DNA from: Crocodylus rhombifer
Taxonomy: Eukaryota > Chordata > Crocodylia > Crocodylidae
Assembly: GCA_038503035.1 (NCBI GenBank)
Contig: JAVSML010018848.1
Span: 1-64,000 of the forward strand
Direction of reading: 5' to 3'
Length of the DNA: 64,000 nucleotides
In this document: piece after piece, positions 26,291-37,628 of the stretch
Layout of the letters: every line of letters begins with the position of its first letter
How positions within the stretch are numbered: position 1 is the stretch's first letter
Notes under the pieces: model-generated
The model's database searches: none
What the model saw: the letters and a program-made list of their open reading frames with translations, nothing else
What the model was told of the DNA's origin: nothing
Translations under genes and position numbers: made by a program

Positions 26291-26564
26291 CCACGCAATG
26301 GAGCCAAACCCAAGTGGGGACTGGCCTGGCCTTCCTGTCTCATGCCCTTCCTCTGAAATGGACTGATTATTGATCCAGCTGGGAAATCCAGAGCACTGTG
26401 TTTCTTCTGGGCCTTTGAGGGTGGGGACAGGGCTCTGTCTAGCAGGGACTTGTTTCACTAATGGCTCAGCTTGGTTCATTCCCTCCATGTTCTTGCTTAA
26501 GTTGGGGCTGGAGCTCTCTTAGCTGCCTTGAGGAGTGCTCAGGGGGTCTGGGGTAGTAGGCCGC

Positions 26565-26695
26565 CTGATGAAGCGAGCTTGAGCTCACAAGAGCTCATGC
26601 TCTAGATGCATCTTAGCTAGTTATTCTCCAAAGCGCACGTGTACCCTGCCTTCTGCCTGACTTAAGGCTAACCCGGCGACCTCCCTCCAGGTTAG
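26565..26695 (+). repeat. Old amniote interspersed repeat fragment
   Basis: CTGATGAAGCGAGCTTGAGC, CACAAGAGCTCATGCTC, TTAGTTAG-like TTAGCTAGTTATTCTCCAAA and a final AAGGCTAACCCGGCGACC follow, in order, a repeat that is frequent in turtle, lizard and crocodilian DNA. Transposon class was not assigned. Confidence 0.55.
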
Positions 26696-27689
26696 CCAGA
26701 CCAGCCAGGTCCATGCACACACAGCGCCACCTTTCCTGTCCTCTCTGCCAGGGGCCACCCAGACACTTGCTGTACTTTTCAGAGGAGAGACTGGGTGGTG
26801 TGCAGGCCATCCCCTGTGAAGATGCATGGGCTGCTTCCTACACAACTAGATCCCTCCGCCGCAGTTACATATCCTCTCCTTGGGGCTGCTGGAGGCTTTA
26901 AGGGCAGACAAAGCCTGGCTCTGGCCACGTGGGGCTGGAATACGGTGTGTGTGTGCTTTGTCAGAGCCAGCAGCTCCCCATGTGGGGCTTGATGTTATCC
27001 TATATTTAACCAAAGCGGTGTCCCCAAGGGCTCTGCTCTGCTGGCTGACGTCAGAGGAGAGCACGGCGGAGGCAGGGAGAGACGGGAAGGTCTCAGCTGA
27101 GGCTCGAAATAGAACGGAGGGGCAGAGGCAGGAGCAGCGGTGGAGAAGGCTCCTGCTTGGACAGGCAGAAGTGGTGGGAGAGGATGAACAGGGGGTGCAG
27201 AGCCGGGCAGTCCCACACAGGACTGTTTCAGCCAGGGCAGGACTGGTGGTGCCAGGAGCAATGTGTGAGGGCAGATGCTGGTCCCACTTGCAGGGTTGGC
27301 CGACAGCACCAGCCTGCAGCTGCGCGCAGGAGCTGGTCTCCAAGGACGGGGATGAGAGGAGGCCATGGCACAGGGAAAATGGCATGTCATGATGGACAGG
27401 CCCCTCCTGTGTTAGCCCAGCAAGCCCCTACTGCACAGGACCCTGCAGCCATGTCCCAGCACAGGCACACGTGCGCACTGAAGGCCAACTACCAGTTCCC
27501 TGCCTGGCAGGAGTTGGTCTGATCCGGGATGTTGTAGCGCAGGTTCCAGGCTGGTGCCCAGCGGGTTGAGGGTCCTGCAGTACCAGTGCTGCTCCGTGAG
27601 TCACGTGGGCTGTGCTTTCCCTTCCTGCGTGGATGACAGAACAGCCTGTGCAGCGTCACAGACAGGATGTGGCCTCGTGGGGAACCGAG

Positions 27690-27785
27690 ATGTCGGCTCC
27701 CAGATTCTCCTCCTGTCTCTGCTGCTGACTTAGTAGCTCTGAGAGAGTTACTCCCCCGTGCTTCACCTGGGACCTGGGGATGTCC
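27690..27785 (+). repeat. MIR-like SINE remnant
   Basis: CTCTGCTGCTGACTTAGTAG, GAGAGAGTTACTCCCCCGTG and CTTCACC fit the body and tail of a MIR in forward orientation. Strongly degraded. Confidence 0.4.
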
Positions 27786-28687
27786 TTGCCAAGAGCCGTG
27801 GGGCTCTCAGTACTCGCAAAGGGCTGGGCAGTGTAGGGCAGGGTCGCAGGCTTCTAGGCACCTGGACACCTCCCGGTCCTTGTTTGCTGTGGGGGTGCTC
27901 TTGGTCACGCCAGCCCCAAGGGCAGCAGGAAACGACTGCCCAAGTCTTGGAGAACCCGAAAAGCTCCCTGGATGCCTCCAACAATGGCAGAGGCCTCCCA
28001 GGCCCCGGCAGTGCTGCCCCTGCCAGGCTGGGCCAGGTTGGGCCTCAGCTCGGTGCCGCTCCCAAGCACGGGTTCTGCACAGCGCCTGCAGGCTGGGGCA
28101 GAAGAGGTGGAGGCGTGTGAAGCTGCTAGACGGAGCAGCGCATCCCTGGCACCAGCTTGTCCCGAAGGGAACCTCCCATGCAGTGCACGTGAGGGCCAGG
28201 TGTGGCCTTCAAGAGCTGCTGCGCTCCCTGCCTGCTAGCCTACATTCACTGAGTTTGACTGGTCCCAGATCCCTGGCAGCCTTGCTGGGTGCTGGCACAT
28301 GCCCTCTTGCCCTGTCTTCCTGCTTCTCTTTTCCAGCTCCGCAGTGGTAGTCGTGTCGCCGGTGGTTCTCTCATGGCTTGGCCTGTTGCTGGCTTTTCTC
28401 TGCCCCCTGCAGCTGGCTCCAATGCCTCTGATGCTGGGCCTGGGCACTCAGGGTGGCTGCCGCTATCCCCACCGTGCTGCATCCTCTTAGAAAAAAGCTG
28501 TGAGAAGTGGGAGGGGGGAGTGAGGGGCTTCCTGACCTGGTGGCCTTTGCCCCCCTGCAGGACAGCCCCTCTCTGCCTTTCTGCTGCAGCTGGTTTCCAG
28601 TACATATGGCTCTGCTCACAGGTTGCCCCTGCTCCAGCAGTGGAGCTGGCCCAAGCCAGGCTGCTCGACATACAGAAGCCTCTTTGC

Positions 28688-28698
28688 GGGGGGGGGGG
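28688..28698. repeat. Poly-G tract of 11
   Basis: Uninterrupted run of G. Confidence 0.9.
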
Positions 28699-31449
28699 TG
28701 GCTGGTACCTTGGGCAGGCTTTTGCGGTGGCCCTGCTGGCTTCCGCATGCCCCTGGACTCCTGTGCAGGTGCGTTCCCTCGCCCTGTACCTGTCCACGGA
28801 GGAGGAGAGGCAATCCACCCAACCTCCGTAGCAGCTCCTGGTGCCAGCAATCTGCCCACACTTGCCTGGCCTCTCACAATAGCCCCATTGTTCTTGCCAG
28901 CAGCAAGGAGGAGCCTTCCTGCAGTTCCCTGGGCATTGTTAACCCTCTGAGTGCCAACTGCAGGGCTGGCTCCTGTGCAAGTTGGGAGCAGGGTGTGGTG
29001 GGAGCAAGCATCTCTTGCGGGTCAGCTGATAGTGGCCGGTTGCTTCCCTGCTCTCTGATGCCTGGCCTGTTTCAGAAGGCGGGTATCGGGGGCCTGTGCT
29101 GAATGTGCCACCCCATCTTGAGGAACACTGACTCCAAGATGGTATAAGCAGCTCCCTTTGGAGGCATCTGCTAGCAGCGGTGTGGAGGGCCAGCCTGTGC
29201 AGGCGTGGAGGGCCAGCACTGCTTGCTGCGTGACCTTGCTGTCCTGGGAGCAGCCCTAGTTCAGGCTGTCCTGTGCTGTCGTGGCCCTGGCACGCGTGTC
29301 ACGGCAGGAAGTAGGGGATATATTTGGGGTGTTGGGGTGCTAATTCCAGTGGCTTAGATATTGACGTGCAAGTTGTTGAAAGTGATCCCAGCTCCATCCA
29401 AGCGCCCTCTTCCTTCCTGTGTTGTAATGCGATCGTGGGCTGGGGAGCTGCTTTTGGCCTGCCGTGGTTTCTGGCTTCTGTGGATTTAAATGGACAGTAG
29501 TGGACGGAGCAGACGTACCTTGCCATTGTGCTGAGGCAGCCTAGCTGGCCCTGATAGGGACAGCTCAGAAGAGACTTGTGTGTGGATGCGGTGGATAATG
29601 CACGCAAGGCTGTTCTCCCTGAGCTGCGGGCAGGGCTGCGCCGCTTTGGGATCCATGCCCCCATGACCATGACAAGGAGGAAGGTCTGGTGCCAGCATTG
29701 CCGCTGCCCTCTGGACTTCAGCGTCTCTGCGCGGGGGGAGGGAGTCCTGAGCAAGGAGCATTGGCCTGGGCGGTCGGTGTAGGGCCCAGTGTTTTCTGTC
29801 GGCGTGCGTGTGGATTGATGGCGGTTTCTCCGTGAAGACGCTGCATTGAAGAGTCTGGCTGCATTTCAGTTGTAAATGTTGGAAATCCATCAGGAGCTGA
29901 AACTTGGCATGATGCTCAGCTCAGAGAGCCGTTTCCCACTCCACCTCCAGAGACTCCCCCAGCTTCCTGCCTGGGTTGGGCTCCAAACTGCGGCTGCTGC
30001 CAGGAGCCGGCGGGCGGAAGGCTGGACCTCCGCTCCATACCTGCTGAACCTCCGTCCTCACCTGCTCGTCTCGCCAGTGAGGCTTTCCCACCTCCGTGGG
30101 CTGTGGAGTCGCCACGTTGTTCCCATCAGGCACAGCTCCAGAATCCTGTGGAGGGGGAAGAGGGGATTTGTGCTTCCTGGGGCACCTGGTTTTGATACCT
30201 TCGGACGCTGTTGGCCACTTGTCACCCAGCTAACCTTCCCCCCTGCCGAAAGTCTAAGCTCCTGGACCCTTCCCTATGATCCTTTTTCAGCACAGTAGCA
30301 CGCTGACACAGGACTCAGCAGCACATCTCATGTGGAAGGCAGCAAATAACATAACATAAATGGAGTCGAGAGCTTCTCAGCAGAGAGCCCCGGTCCAGGC
30401 CCAAGTGAAGCTAACTCCTGTATTTACTGCACAGAGTGTATGTGAAATGGGCAGAGTGCCCCACAGCACCACCAGCACCCAGCACAGAGCTGCTGTGCTG
30501 TGCTGTGCTGCGCTTGGATGCCTGATCTCCTGGGGAGAGAGCAGCTGCTTTCGAATGAATAGACTTCCTGGAACCTGGGAGGCCAGGCCCTGCCCTCCCT
30601 CCGCTCCAGAGGAGCCTGGATGGAGCCGGACAGCCGGCGTTCGGGTTTGCGAGGACAGCATTGGTTCTCTGGGCATTCCCAGTTAGAAAAGAGCTTTGTC
30701 AAGGTGCACTTCACCCCAGAGGCAGCTGCCTTTCGGCAGGGCTTTGGAGGAAGCCTGTGGGATACTGCCAACTCCACCCCTTCCTGGGAGCAGAAGCCCA
30801 GGCCGTGACCTGAGGAGATCAGCCCTGCCGAGGGCCAAGGGGTCCTGGTGTGTGCCATCCCTGGGGCCTGTGCTGATGCCCAGGGCAGCTGCAACAGTGG
30901 CTCTGGGGTGCGGAGACCTCCATCCTTGCTGAACTCGGCTGCCCTTCCACGAGCCATCCTCTCGTCTGCCACTTTGGGGATGCCGTGAAAGGGTGAGCCC
31001 TCTTTCCTCCAGGGTTAGAGGGGAGCATGAGAAAATGTGTTTCACTGGCCCTGCTGGGGTGTGGGATCGTGGTCCTGCCCACTTTCCACTGGGGTGCATG
31101 TGGTGGGGGGAGCCCTTTTCGTCACTGGTCCTGTGGGAGGGCTTGACCTGCCTTGACCATTCTGTAGGAGGATAAATGACCCTAGACATGAGGTGCTTTG
31201 AGTGTGAGAAGCGGGGGAGGTGCTGGGACAGGAAGCTGGGAGAGGTGGGGGAGCAGCTGCCCTTTCAGGTGCAGGCAGGGAACCCCCCGGTGGTGTCCCA
31301 GAGCAGAGCGGAGCAGAGCCAGGCCGGGGTGCTGAGCTCCTGCCACGGTGGTGGCTCTTTGGCAGCTCCCCCGCCGCCCTGCCTTGCTCTGACTGCGCTG
31401 CGGGAGGTGAAGGGTTGCCCAGGGTGGAATTTCCTGCGAGGCAGATGCG

Positions 31450-31640
31450 CGGCCACTTCCCCTTTGACCTTAAACCCCGGTGTGCCTTAGTCATGAGCAC
31501 ATGCAAATAAGAGCAAATGCGGTGGGGTGGGGGGAGCTGCCGGGAAGAGGAAATGACCTCAGCCAAGGTTTAAATATAGAGCCAAGGCTCCGTGCTGGGC
31601 GCCGGGGCTGTTATTTATAATCTTGGAGGAGCACTCGGTG
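31450..31640. promoter_or_regulatory. Candidate intronic element with octamer motif
   Basis: A perfect octamer ATGCAAAT lies at 31501-31508, with a second near copy AGCAAATGC just downstream. AT-rich TTTAAATATAGAG and TTATTTATAATC follow, all in a GC-rich neighbourhood. The octamer is the POU/Oct binding motif. Regulatory function is inferred. Confidence 0.25.
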
Positions 31641-33189
31641 ACTGGTCTCATCTGCAGCCCAGGCTCACGCAAGGGGTGCAGTTAGGCAGCGCTCTCTCTG
31701 CAAAGGGCTGCCCTGCCTTCCGCTCCCAGCATCTCCCTGGCCTGCGGGGAGGGGGCACAGGTGTCCCAGACTGAAGCTGCTTCTCAGGCTGTGCGTGGCC
31801 TCACCTGTGTCCCAGCACCTGTGCAGAGCCGGCTCTGGCCTCTGTCAAGAGCTCTGAGGCTGGGGGTGGCCCACCAGGTCCGAGCAGGCACGCCTGAGTC
31901 TTGGCTACGAGGCCCGGGCTGTAGCTGGTCTGCAGGAGCCAGGGCTAGAAGTCTCGGAGGCTCCTCAGAGCCGGGGCTGGCCCCGCTCCCCCAGGGCCCG
32001 GCTGGTGGCCATGCGGGTCACGACGTGCGGTGCTGCAGGTCAGCTGGGTCCCGCGGCTGCTTGCTGCGGCTTGTAGCTCACAGGGCTGTAGCTGTGCTCC
32101 GGGGAGGTGGCTGCCACTGCCTTGCTGGGCCCAGAGGCTGCGTGGGGCTTCTGCCGGCTGGCACGGGTGTCAGGTGCCCTGTGCTGACGGTAAAGCAGGC
32201 GGGGCAGAGCCTGCCACGGGGTGGGCTGCGCGGCCCTGCTCCTGCCCCTGCTCGCCGCGCGCTCTCGTGCCTGCTCCCTGGAGTGCTGCGGGAATGGGGG
32301 CCGAGGAGCCCTTGCGTGTGGGGCCAGGCGCCTCTGACCTGGCGGCGGCAGGGTGAGTGCGCCAGGTCTCAGCCTGCGGCAGGAGGCCCAGTCTTGTCCA
32401 GTGCTCTGAGCAAGGGTGACACCTAGCGGTGCCCGGGCACGGCGTGCCCCACGCACCTGGGGGGGGCTGGGCGGGCGGCCGGGCCCCCTCCTCCCGAGGC
32501 CTTGGCGCGGGCGGCTGAAGGGGAGAGTGGGGCAGGGGCAGGGGGCTTTGTTCTCTAGGATTAAAGCCCTGCTGGTCCTGCCCCACCTGGCAGGGGCTGG
32601 GAGCCCTGTGCTGTCCTTTCACAGCACCTCGTGCAGTAAGCTCGCGCGCTCCCTGTATACGTGTCTTGTTTAGGAAGGCTGTAAGGTGCTGGCTGCCCTG
32701 CCTTCCGCCTGACTGTAGACTGTCGCGGCGAGCTACTCGGCTGGGGCTGGCACCTCCGGTCAGCTGCTGCATGGCTCCTGGAGCTGCTGGTGCCACCACG
32801 GGGGAGTGATGGGAAGACAGGTGCCCGCTGGGCGTGGGCTTGCGTGAGGTGCCCACCAGCGCAGAGGCGTGATGTTTGTGCTTGGGCTGGTGTAGGGTCT
32901 GGCCAGAGGGAGGGACTCGGAGCTCCTGGCTTCTTGCAGAGCCTTCCCTTTGCCCGAGGGAGCAGGTGCCTGCTTCCACCGTGGCTGCAGCCCTTGAGAC
33001 CCATGGATGAAGAGGGCCCACAGCATCGCAGAGCAAAACAGTTCCCTCCGCTCCCTTCCCATTGCTGGGTGCTGTGCTGCACATGCGCTTCCAAGGCTGG
33101 GCCTGTGCTGCCGGGCTTTGCCTGAGCTGTGCGGGACCAGAGCCTGCAGTGCTGGCAGCTCTGCCGTCAGCCTGCCTGGGGAGGAGCTG

Positions 33190-33950
33190 AGCCACACAGA
33201 GGCGATGCACCTCGGGAGGAACAACCGGCACCATACCTACAGGTTAGGGAACTCCGCTCTGGTCAGCACGGAGGCGGAAAGGGATCTGGGGGTCATCATT
33301 GACTCCAAGACGAACATGGGCCGGCCGTGTGGGGACGCGGTCAGGAAGGCCGACCGCACCTTGTCCTGCATGCACAGGTGCATCTCGAGCGGGTCCAGGG
33401 AGGCGATCCTCCCCCTCTGTGCGGCACTGGTCAGGCCGCAGCTGGAGTCCTGCGTCCAGTTCTGGGCGCCGCACTTCAGGAAGGATGTGGACAGCATGGA
33501 GAGGGTCCAGAGGAGGCCACTCGCATGGTCAGGGGACAGCAGGGCAGACCCTACGAGGAGAGGCGACGGGACCTGAACCTGTTCAGCCTCCAAAAGCGAA
33601 GGCTGAGGGGGGAATCGCGTGGCCTGTTACAAACTAGTCAGGGGGGATCAGCGGGCACTGGGGGAGTCCCTGTTCCCCCGCGCACCGCCAGGAGTGACCA
33701 GGAATAGCGGTCACAAGCTGGCAGAGGGCAGGTTTAGGTTAGATATCAGGAGGCGCGACTTCACGGTCAGGGCGGCTAGGGGCTGGAACCAAGAGAAGTG
33801 GTGCTGGCTCCTACCCTGGGGGGCTTTAAGAGGAGGCTGGATGAACATCTTGCCGGGGTCGTTTGACCCTAGTACTCTTTCCTGCCAGGGCAGGGGGTCG
33901 GACGAGATGATCTGCTCAGGTCCCTTCCGACCCTAGAAACTATGAAACGC
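33190..33950 (+). mobile_element. 5'-truncated CR1 LINE (end of ORF2 plus 3' tail)
   Basis: The forward frame from about 33195 encodes the C-terminal part of a CR1 reverse-transcriptase ORF: MHLGRNNRHHTYRLGN, AERDLGVIIDSKTNM, LPLCAALVRPQLESCVQFWA, then MERVQRRPLAW. It is followed by the typical 3' region, ending with GGTCCCTTCCGACCCTAGAA and CTATGAAAC, then a C-run (33953-33962). The catalytic RT core is missing and the frame shifts after about 33576, so it is dead. It sits inside BCL9L intron 1 and faces a second CR1 in the opposite orientation. Confidence 0.9.
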
Positions 33951-34890
33951 TGCCCCCCCCCCTGCCCCCGTGGGATGCGGTGGAGTCCCAGGTGAGTCGC
34001 TGGTACTTGTGCGGGCACTCCTGTTCCGGGGCCCACCGAGGCTCCGGCAGAGAAGCGAGGGCAGTTGGCGGTGCCCCGGGCCCCGGAGCCCGCCGTGCCC
34101 AGTTGCCTGCAGAGGAGGGGAGGACGGGGCTGCTTCCTCGCTGTCTGTGAAGCAGCAGCCCAGCTGCTCTGTCCTGCTGGCTGCTGTCGGGTTTCAGTCA
34201 CAGCTGCCTCTGGGAGGGGCTGTCTGTCCCCACCGTGGACAGATGCTTATTTATTTAGCATATGCAGTTTCGGCATATTGTTTCAGCCACCTTGAGGCGA
34301 TGTCACCAGCGTGAAGAGCCTGAAGGCCACCAGGCAGCACTGTGAATGGCCACGAGTCAGCGGTGTGGGACACAGTTTGAACTTGTCCACAAGGGCATTG
34401 GTTGTCGTTGCCAAGGCCCTGTGGGTCTAGGTTTGAGGCCCTGTCCAGTTTGAAAATGGTGGAGAAGTGCCCAGGAACAGCATGGCCAGTTGCAGCCTGG
34501 TTGGCTGTCTGTCAGGTCAGAGACGGTGGGGTGACTGATTGGTGCTTGTGTTGACCATTCTTCATGCCATCGAGTTAAGTAAGGAAAGGTTGGAGGGTTT
34601 TGAAAAGATGGGCCGTACTGAGTGTCTTGCTTTTCAAGCACTCCAGCAGATCCCGGCATCCAGTCCCGTGCCTTACACTGTTTGCTCAGATGGAAAAAGG
34701 ATGCACAGCAGTGAGTGCGTCGGGACAAAATCAGGACCTTACAAACTTCTCTGTGAATAAATCAAGTTGAAGGGGCTGCTTGCAGATGGGACAGGGCAGG
34801 TTTCCAGTGCTGGTCTCTCACTCTGCTCCGAGGTGGCCTCCGAGTCTGTGCCCGCAGAAACTTTTCTGTTCAAAACTTTGGCAAAGTTTA

Positions 34891-35945
34891 GTTTCATAGA
34901 TTGAAGAGTCGGAAGGGACCACGAAGGATCGTCGTGTCTGACCCCCTGGCCCGGGCAGGAAAGAGCGCTGAGGTGATACGACCCCAGCCAGGTGTCTATC
35001 TCGCCTCCTCTTGAAGACCTCCAAGTTAGGTGAGAGTACCACCTCCCTTGGCAGCCCATTCCAGATTTTGGCCACCCTTCCTGTGAAAAATTTCTTCCTA
35101 ATGTCTAACCTGAACCTACTCTCCACTAGTCGGTACCCATTTTTCCTAGTTACTCCTAGGGGTGCCCTGGTAAATAGCGCATCTCCAATTCTCTGTTGTC
35201 CTCCCTTGATAAACCTATAGGCGGCTACAAGGTCAGCCATCTCTTGTGAAGCCTGAAGAGATCCAGATCTCTCAACCTCCCCTCGTTGGGTCTTGCACGG
35301 AGACCGCTAATCATGCAAGTGGCCTCCTCTGAACCCTCTCCAGATTCTCCGGGTCCCTCTTGAAGCGCGGCGCCCAAAACTGGACACAGTGCTCCCGCTG
35401 CAGCCTGACCAATGCTGCACAGAGGGGGAGCATCACCTCCCTCGATCTGTTGGTCCTGCATCTGCGAATACACGACAAGGTGCGATTGGCTTTGCCGATG
35501 GCCGCGTTACACTGCCGGCTCATGTTCATCTTGGAGTCAACTATGACTCCAACGTCCCTTTCAGCCGCTGCGCTGCTGAGGTCTTCCCCCAGCCTATAGG
35601 TGTGCTGGGGATGCCTCCTCCCTAGGTGGAGTACCTTGCACTCATCTTTGTTGAATTGCATCCTGTCGCGTTCTGCCCATTGCTCCAACCTGTCCAGATC
35701 GGCCTGTATCTGCTCCCTGCCCTCCGGTGTGTTAACTTTGCCCCATAACTTGGTGTCATCTGTGAACTTGGACAGGGTGCTCTCCACACCCTCGTCCAAA
35801 TCACCGATGAAGACATTAAATAGAACCGGTCCAAGGACTGAACCCTGCGGGACACCGCTGCCCACCTCCCTCCAGGCCGTGGAAGTCACTGCATCTTCAC
35901 AAAATGCTTTAACTTGCAAAGGTCTGATCTCTTTGGCTGAGGACC
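34891..35945 (-). mobile_element. 5'-truncated CR1 LINE with RT-domain remnant
   Basis: On the - strand the frame 35919-35311 encodes about 200 residues of CR1 ORF2: WREVGSGVPQGSVLGPVLFN, then FTDDTKLWG (the FADD-like catalytic box of non-LTR reverse transcriptases), ECKVLHLGRRHPQHTYRLG and PLCAALVRLQREHCVQFWAP. The remaining 3' part runs to the tail at 34891, where the + strand GTTTCATAGA is the complement of the CTATGAAAC end. The upstream RT and endonuclease are absent, so the copy is not autonomous. The 5' limit near 35945 is approximate. It is longer than the + strand copy at 33.2-33.95 kb and shares its 3' part with it. Confidence 0.92.
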
Positions 35946-36119
35946 TGTAGGGCTTAGCCTGTAGGATGCTGGCAGTGGCAATGGTCTCTCACTGATGGGG
36001 TGAGAGGACTGGTTTTGGTGAGGGTCCTTTGGAGTCTCGTCTCGCCACCCAGTGAAGCTGCCCCGTGCCTAAGAAACAATGGGTCTGTTCTAGGCTCCTT
36101 GCTTCAAGGCAGAGACTGC

Positions 36120-36151
36120 CTACCTAAGGTCTACCTGTCTACCTAAGGTCT
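36120..36151 (+). repeat. 13-bp direct repeat
   Basis: CTACCTAAGGTCT occurs at 36120-36132 and again at 36139-36151. A small local duplication. Confidence 0.7.
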
Positions 36152-37124
36152 TGGAGTCATTTGGGGGTGCTCTGGATCAGACACCCACCCCTAAGCTGGC
36201 GTGTGTGGGACGGCAGGAGCAGGTTGGTGGGGTGTGTGATGTGCTCAGGGGTGTCTGCACCGGTGGCTGCCTTTGCTGCTAGGACTGGCTGTGGGGAGGG
36301 GTAGAATGGCTGTTTCTGCTTGTTGCATCATTTTGTCATGATCCGTCTCCCTGTGTGTTCATGCGTCAGGCATTTGCATTCTGTGGGGCATGTCTGCACA
36401 GCACAGAAGGCCAGATCCTGCTCCCTGCTGTACCAGTGCAGCTCCTTCCTTCTGGCCCCTTAGCAATGCCCTGCTGATGGGGTGGGAGGTATGCCCGTGA
36501 CTGGGTCTCCTTCCTCCTCTGGTTGTTGCGATTGTCTTTCCTCTGCTTCCTTTCTTGCTTCCCCGGCAGCACGGGCGCACGCCCTGCTTGCTGGCTGCTG
36601 GGGCCAGGGGATTGCATTGCAGCAGCGTTAGTCTGCACCGAAATGTGGAAGCAGCAAGGCAGACAGATTGGCTGCTGGGCAGCTCCCCTGCCCCGGCCGG
36701 GGGGGCGGGGGCTCCACATGCCTGTGGCTGCCCCAGGAATCTGCGAGCCAGGCTCCTTCCTGAGCGAGCAGAGCTGGATTCACCAGCAGCTCCTCTGAGG
36801 CCACAGCAGGGCTTCGGATTTCTTGGTCCGTCACCTGGGATTGGAGCGCCGGTCCCAGGCTCTCCTCAGCCTCCTCGTTCGGACCGTGGCTGGGACACGC
36901 TTAGTGAAAGCAGCATTTCTTTATACGTCCACAGGTCTTGGATTTAAGGCCGTGGCTAGCTGAATGTTCAGGGCCCAGATGCTGCCCTTTGGTTTGAATT
37001 TAACATCCCTAAGGACGGTGGAGGCGCTTATTAAGCCTCCTGTACCCTGCTTGATGTATTGCATTATCCCCTTCATTTTCCTATTGAAAATCTGAGGAGC
37101 ATAGAGACAATCCATCTTGCACAA

Positions 37125-37200
37125 GGTCTGTCACGAAGCCGGGGGCACAATAGAGAGTCGAACCCAGGAGTCCTGGCTCCTTGCTTTAACCACTAGCGAG
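37125..37200 (-). repeat. SINE (MIR-like) tail fragment
   Basis: GAGTCGAACCCAGGAGTCCT, then CTTTAACCACTAGCGAG, is the reverse complement of the tRNA-like head of a CORE-SINE. Confidence 0.6.
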
Positions 37201-37559
37201 CAAAATTTGCTGTCCTTAAAGTGCCAAGTAAAGGTGGAGTTTCTGCTAAGCTGTTTGCCCCGTCACAAGCTGCCAAGGGGCTCGGGTGTCTCGGTAGTCT
37301 GGTTCTCTTTGGCACGTCTTTTCCAGCAATGCTGTGGGTCATTTGTCACCCTGTGTCCCTGTATCCACCTTCTAATAAATCCTCTTCTGCTGGCCAGATG
37401 TTTGGCACATCGTCTGGAATCCAGCGAGCTGTAAATTCGACTCCTGCCTAGACTACGAGAAGTCCCTACGCTGTCTGCAAAGACACCAGTGGGGGGACAG
37501 GAATGTATCCCATTGTATATCTTTAACGCAGCAACTCTTCTGTCACTTCTGGCTGTGGT

Positions 37560-37628
37560 TGTGCTAGACCGTACAAGCGAAGCAGGTTCAGACTTGGTTG
37601 AATTGGAGAATCTGCTAAGAAAAGCCCT
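37560..37628 (+). repeat. Possible 5S rRNA-derived SINE fragment
   Basis: CAAGCGAAGCAGGTTCAGAC and CTTGGTTGAATTGGA parallel the internal 5S rRNA promoter region (GAAGCTAAGCAGGGTC, then CTGGTTAGTACTTGGATGG). It is degraded and too diverged to be a 5S gene. An AmnSINE/SINE3-type origin is a guess. Confidence 0.3.

Noticed and set aside
32170..33234. 354-codon - strand open frame in intron 1
   Set aside because: No domain or family resemblance; its 5' end runs into the start of the + strand CR1 element. Best explained by GC richness.
35311..35919. A reverse-transcriptase gene
   Set aside because: It is a fragment of a 5'-truncated CR1 LINE, missing endonuclease and most of the RT domain, so it is a mobile-element remnant and not a host gene.
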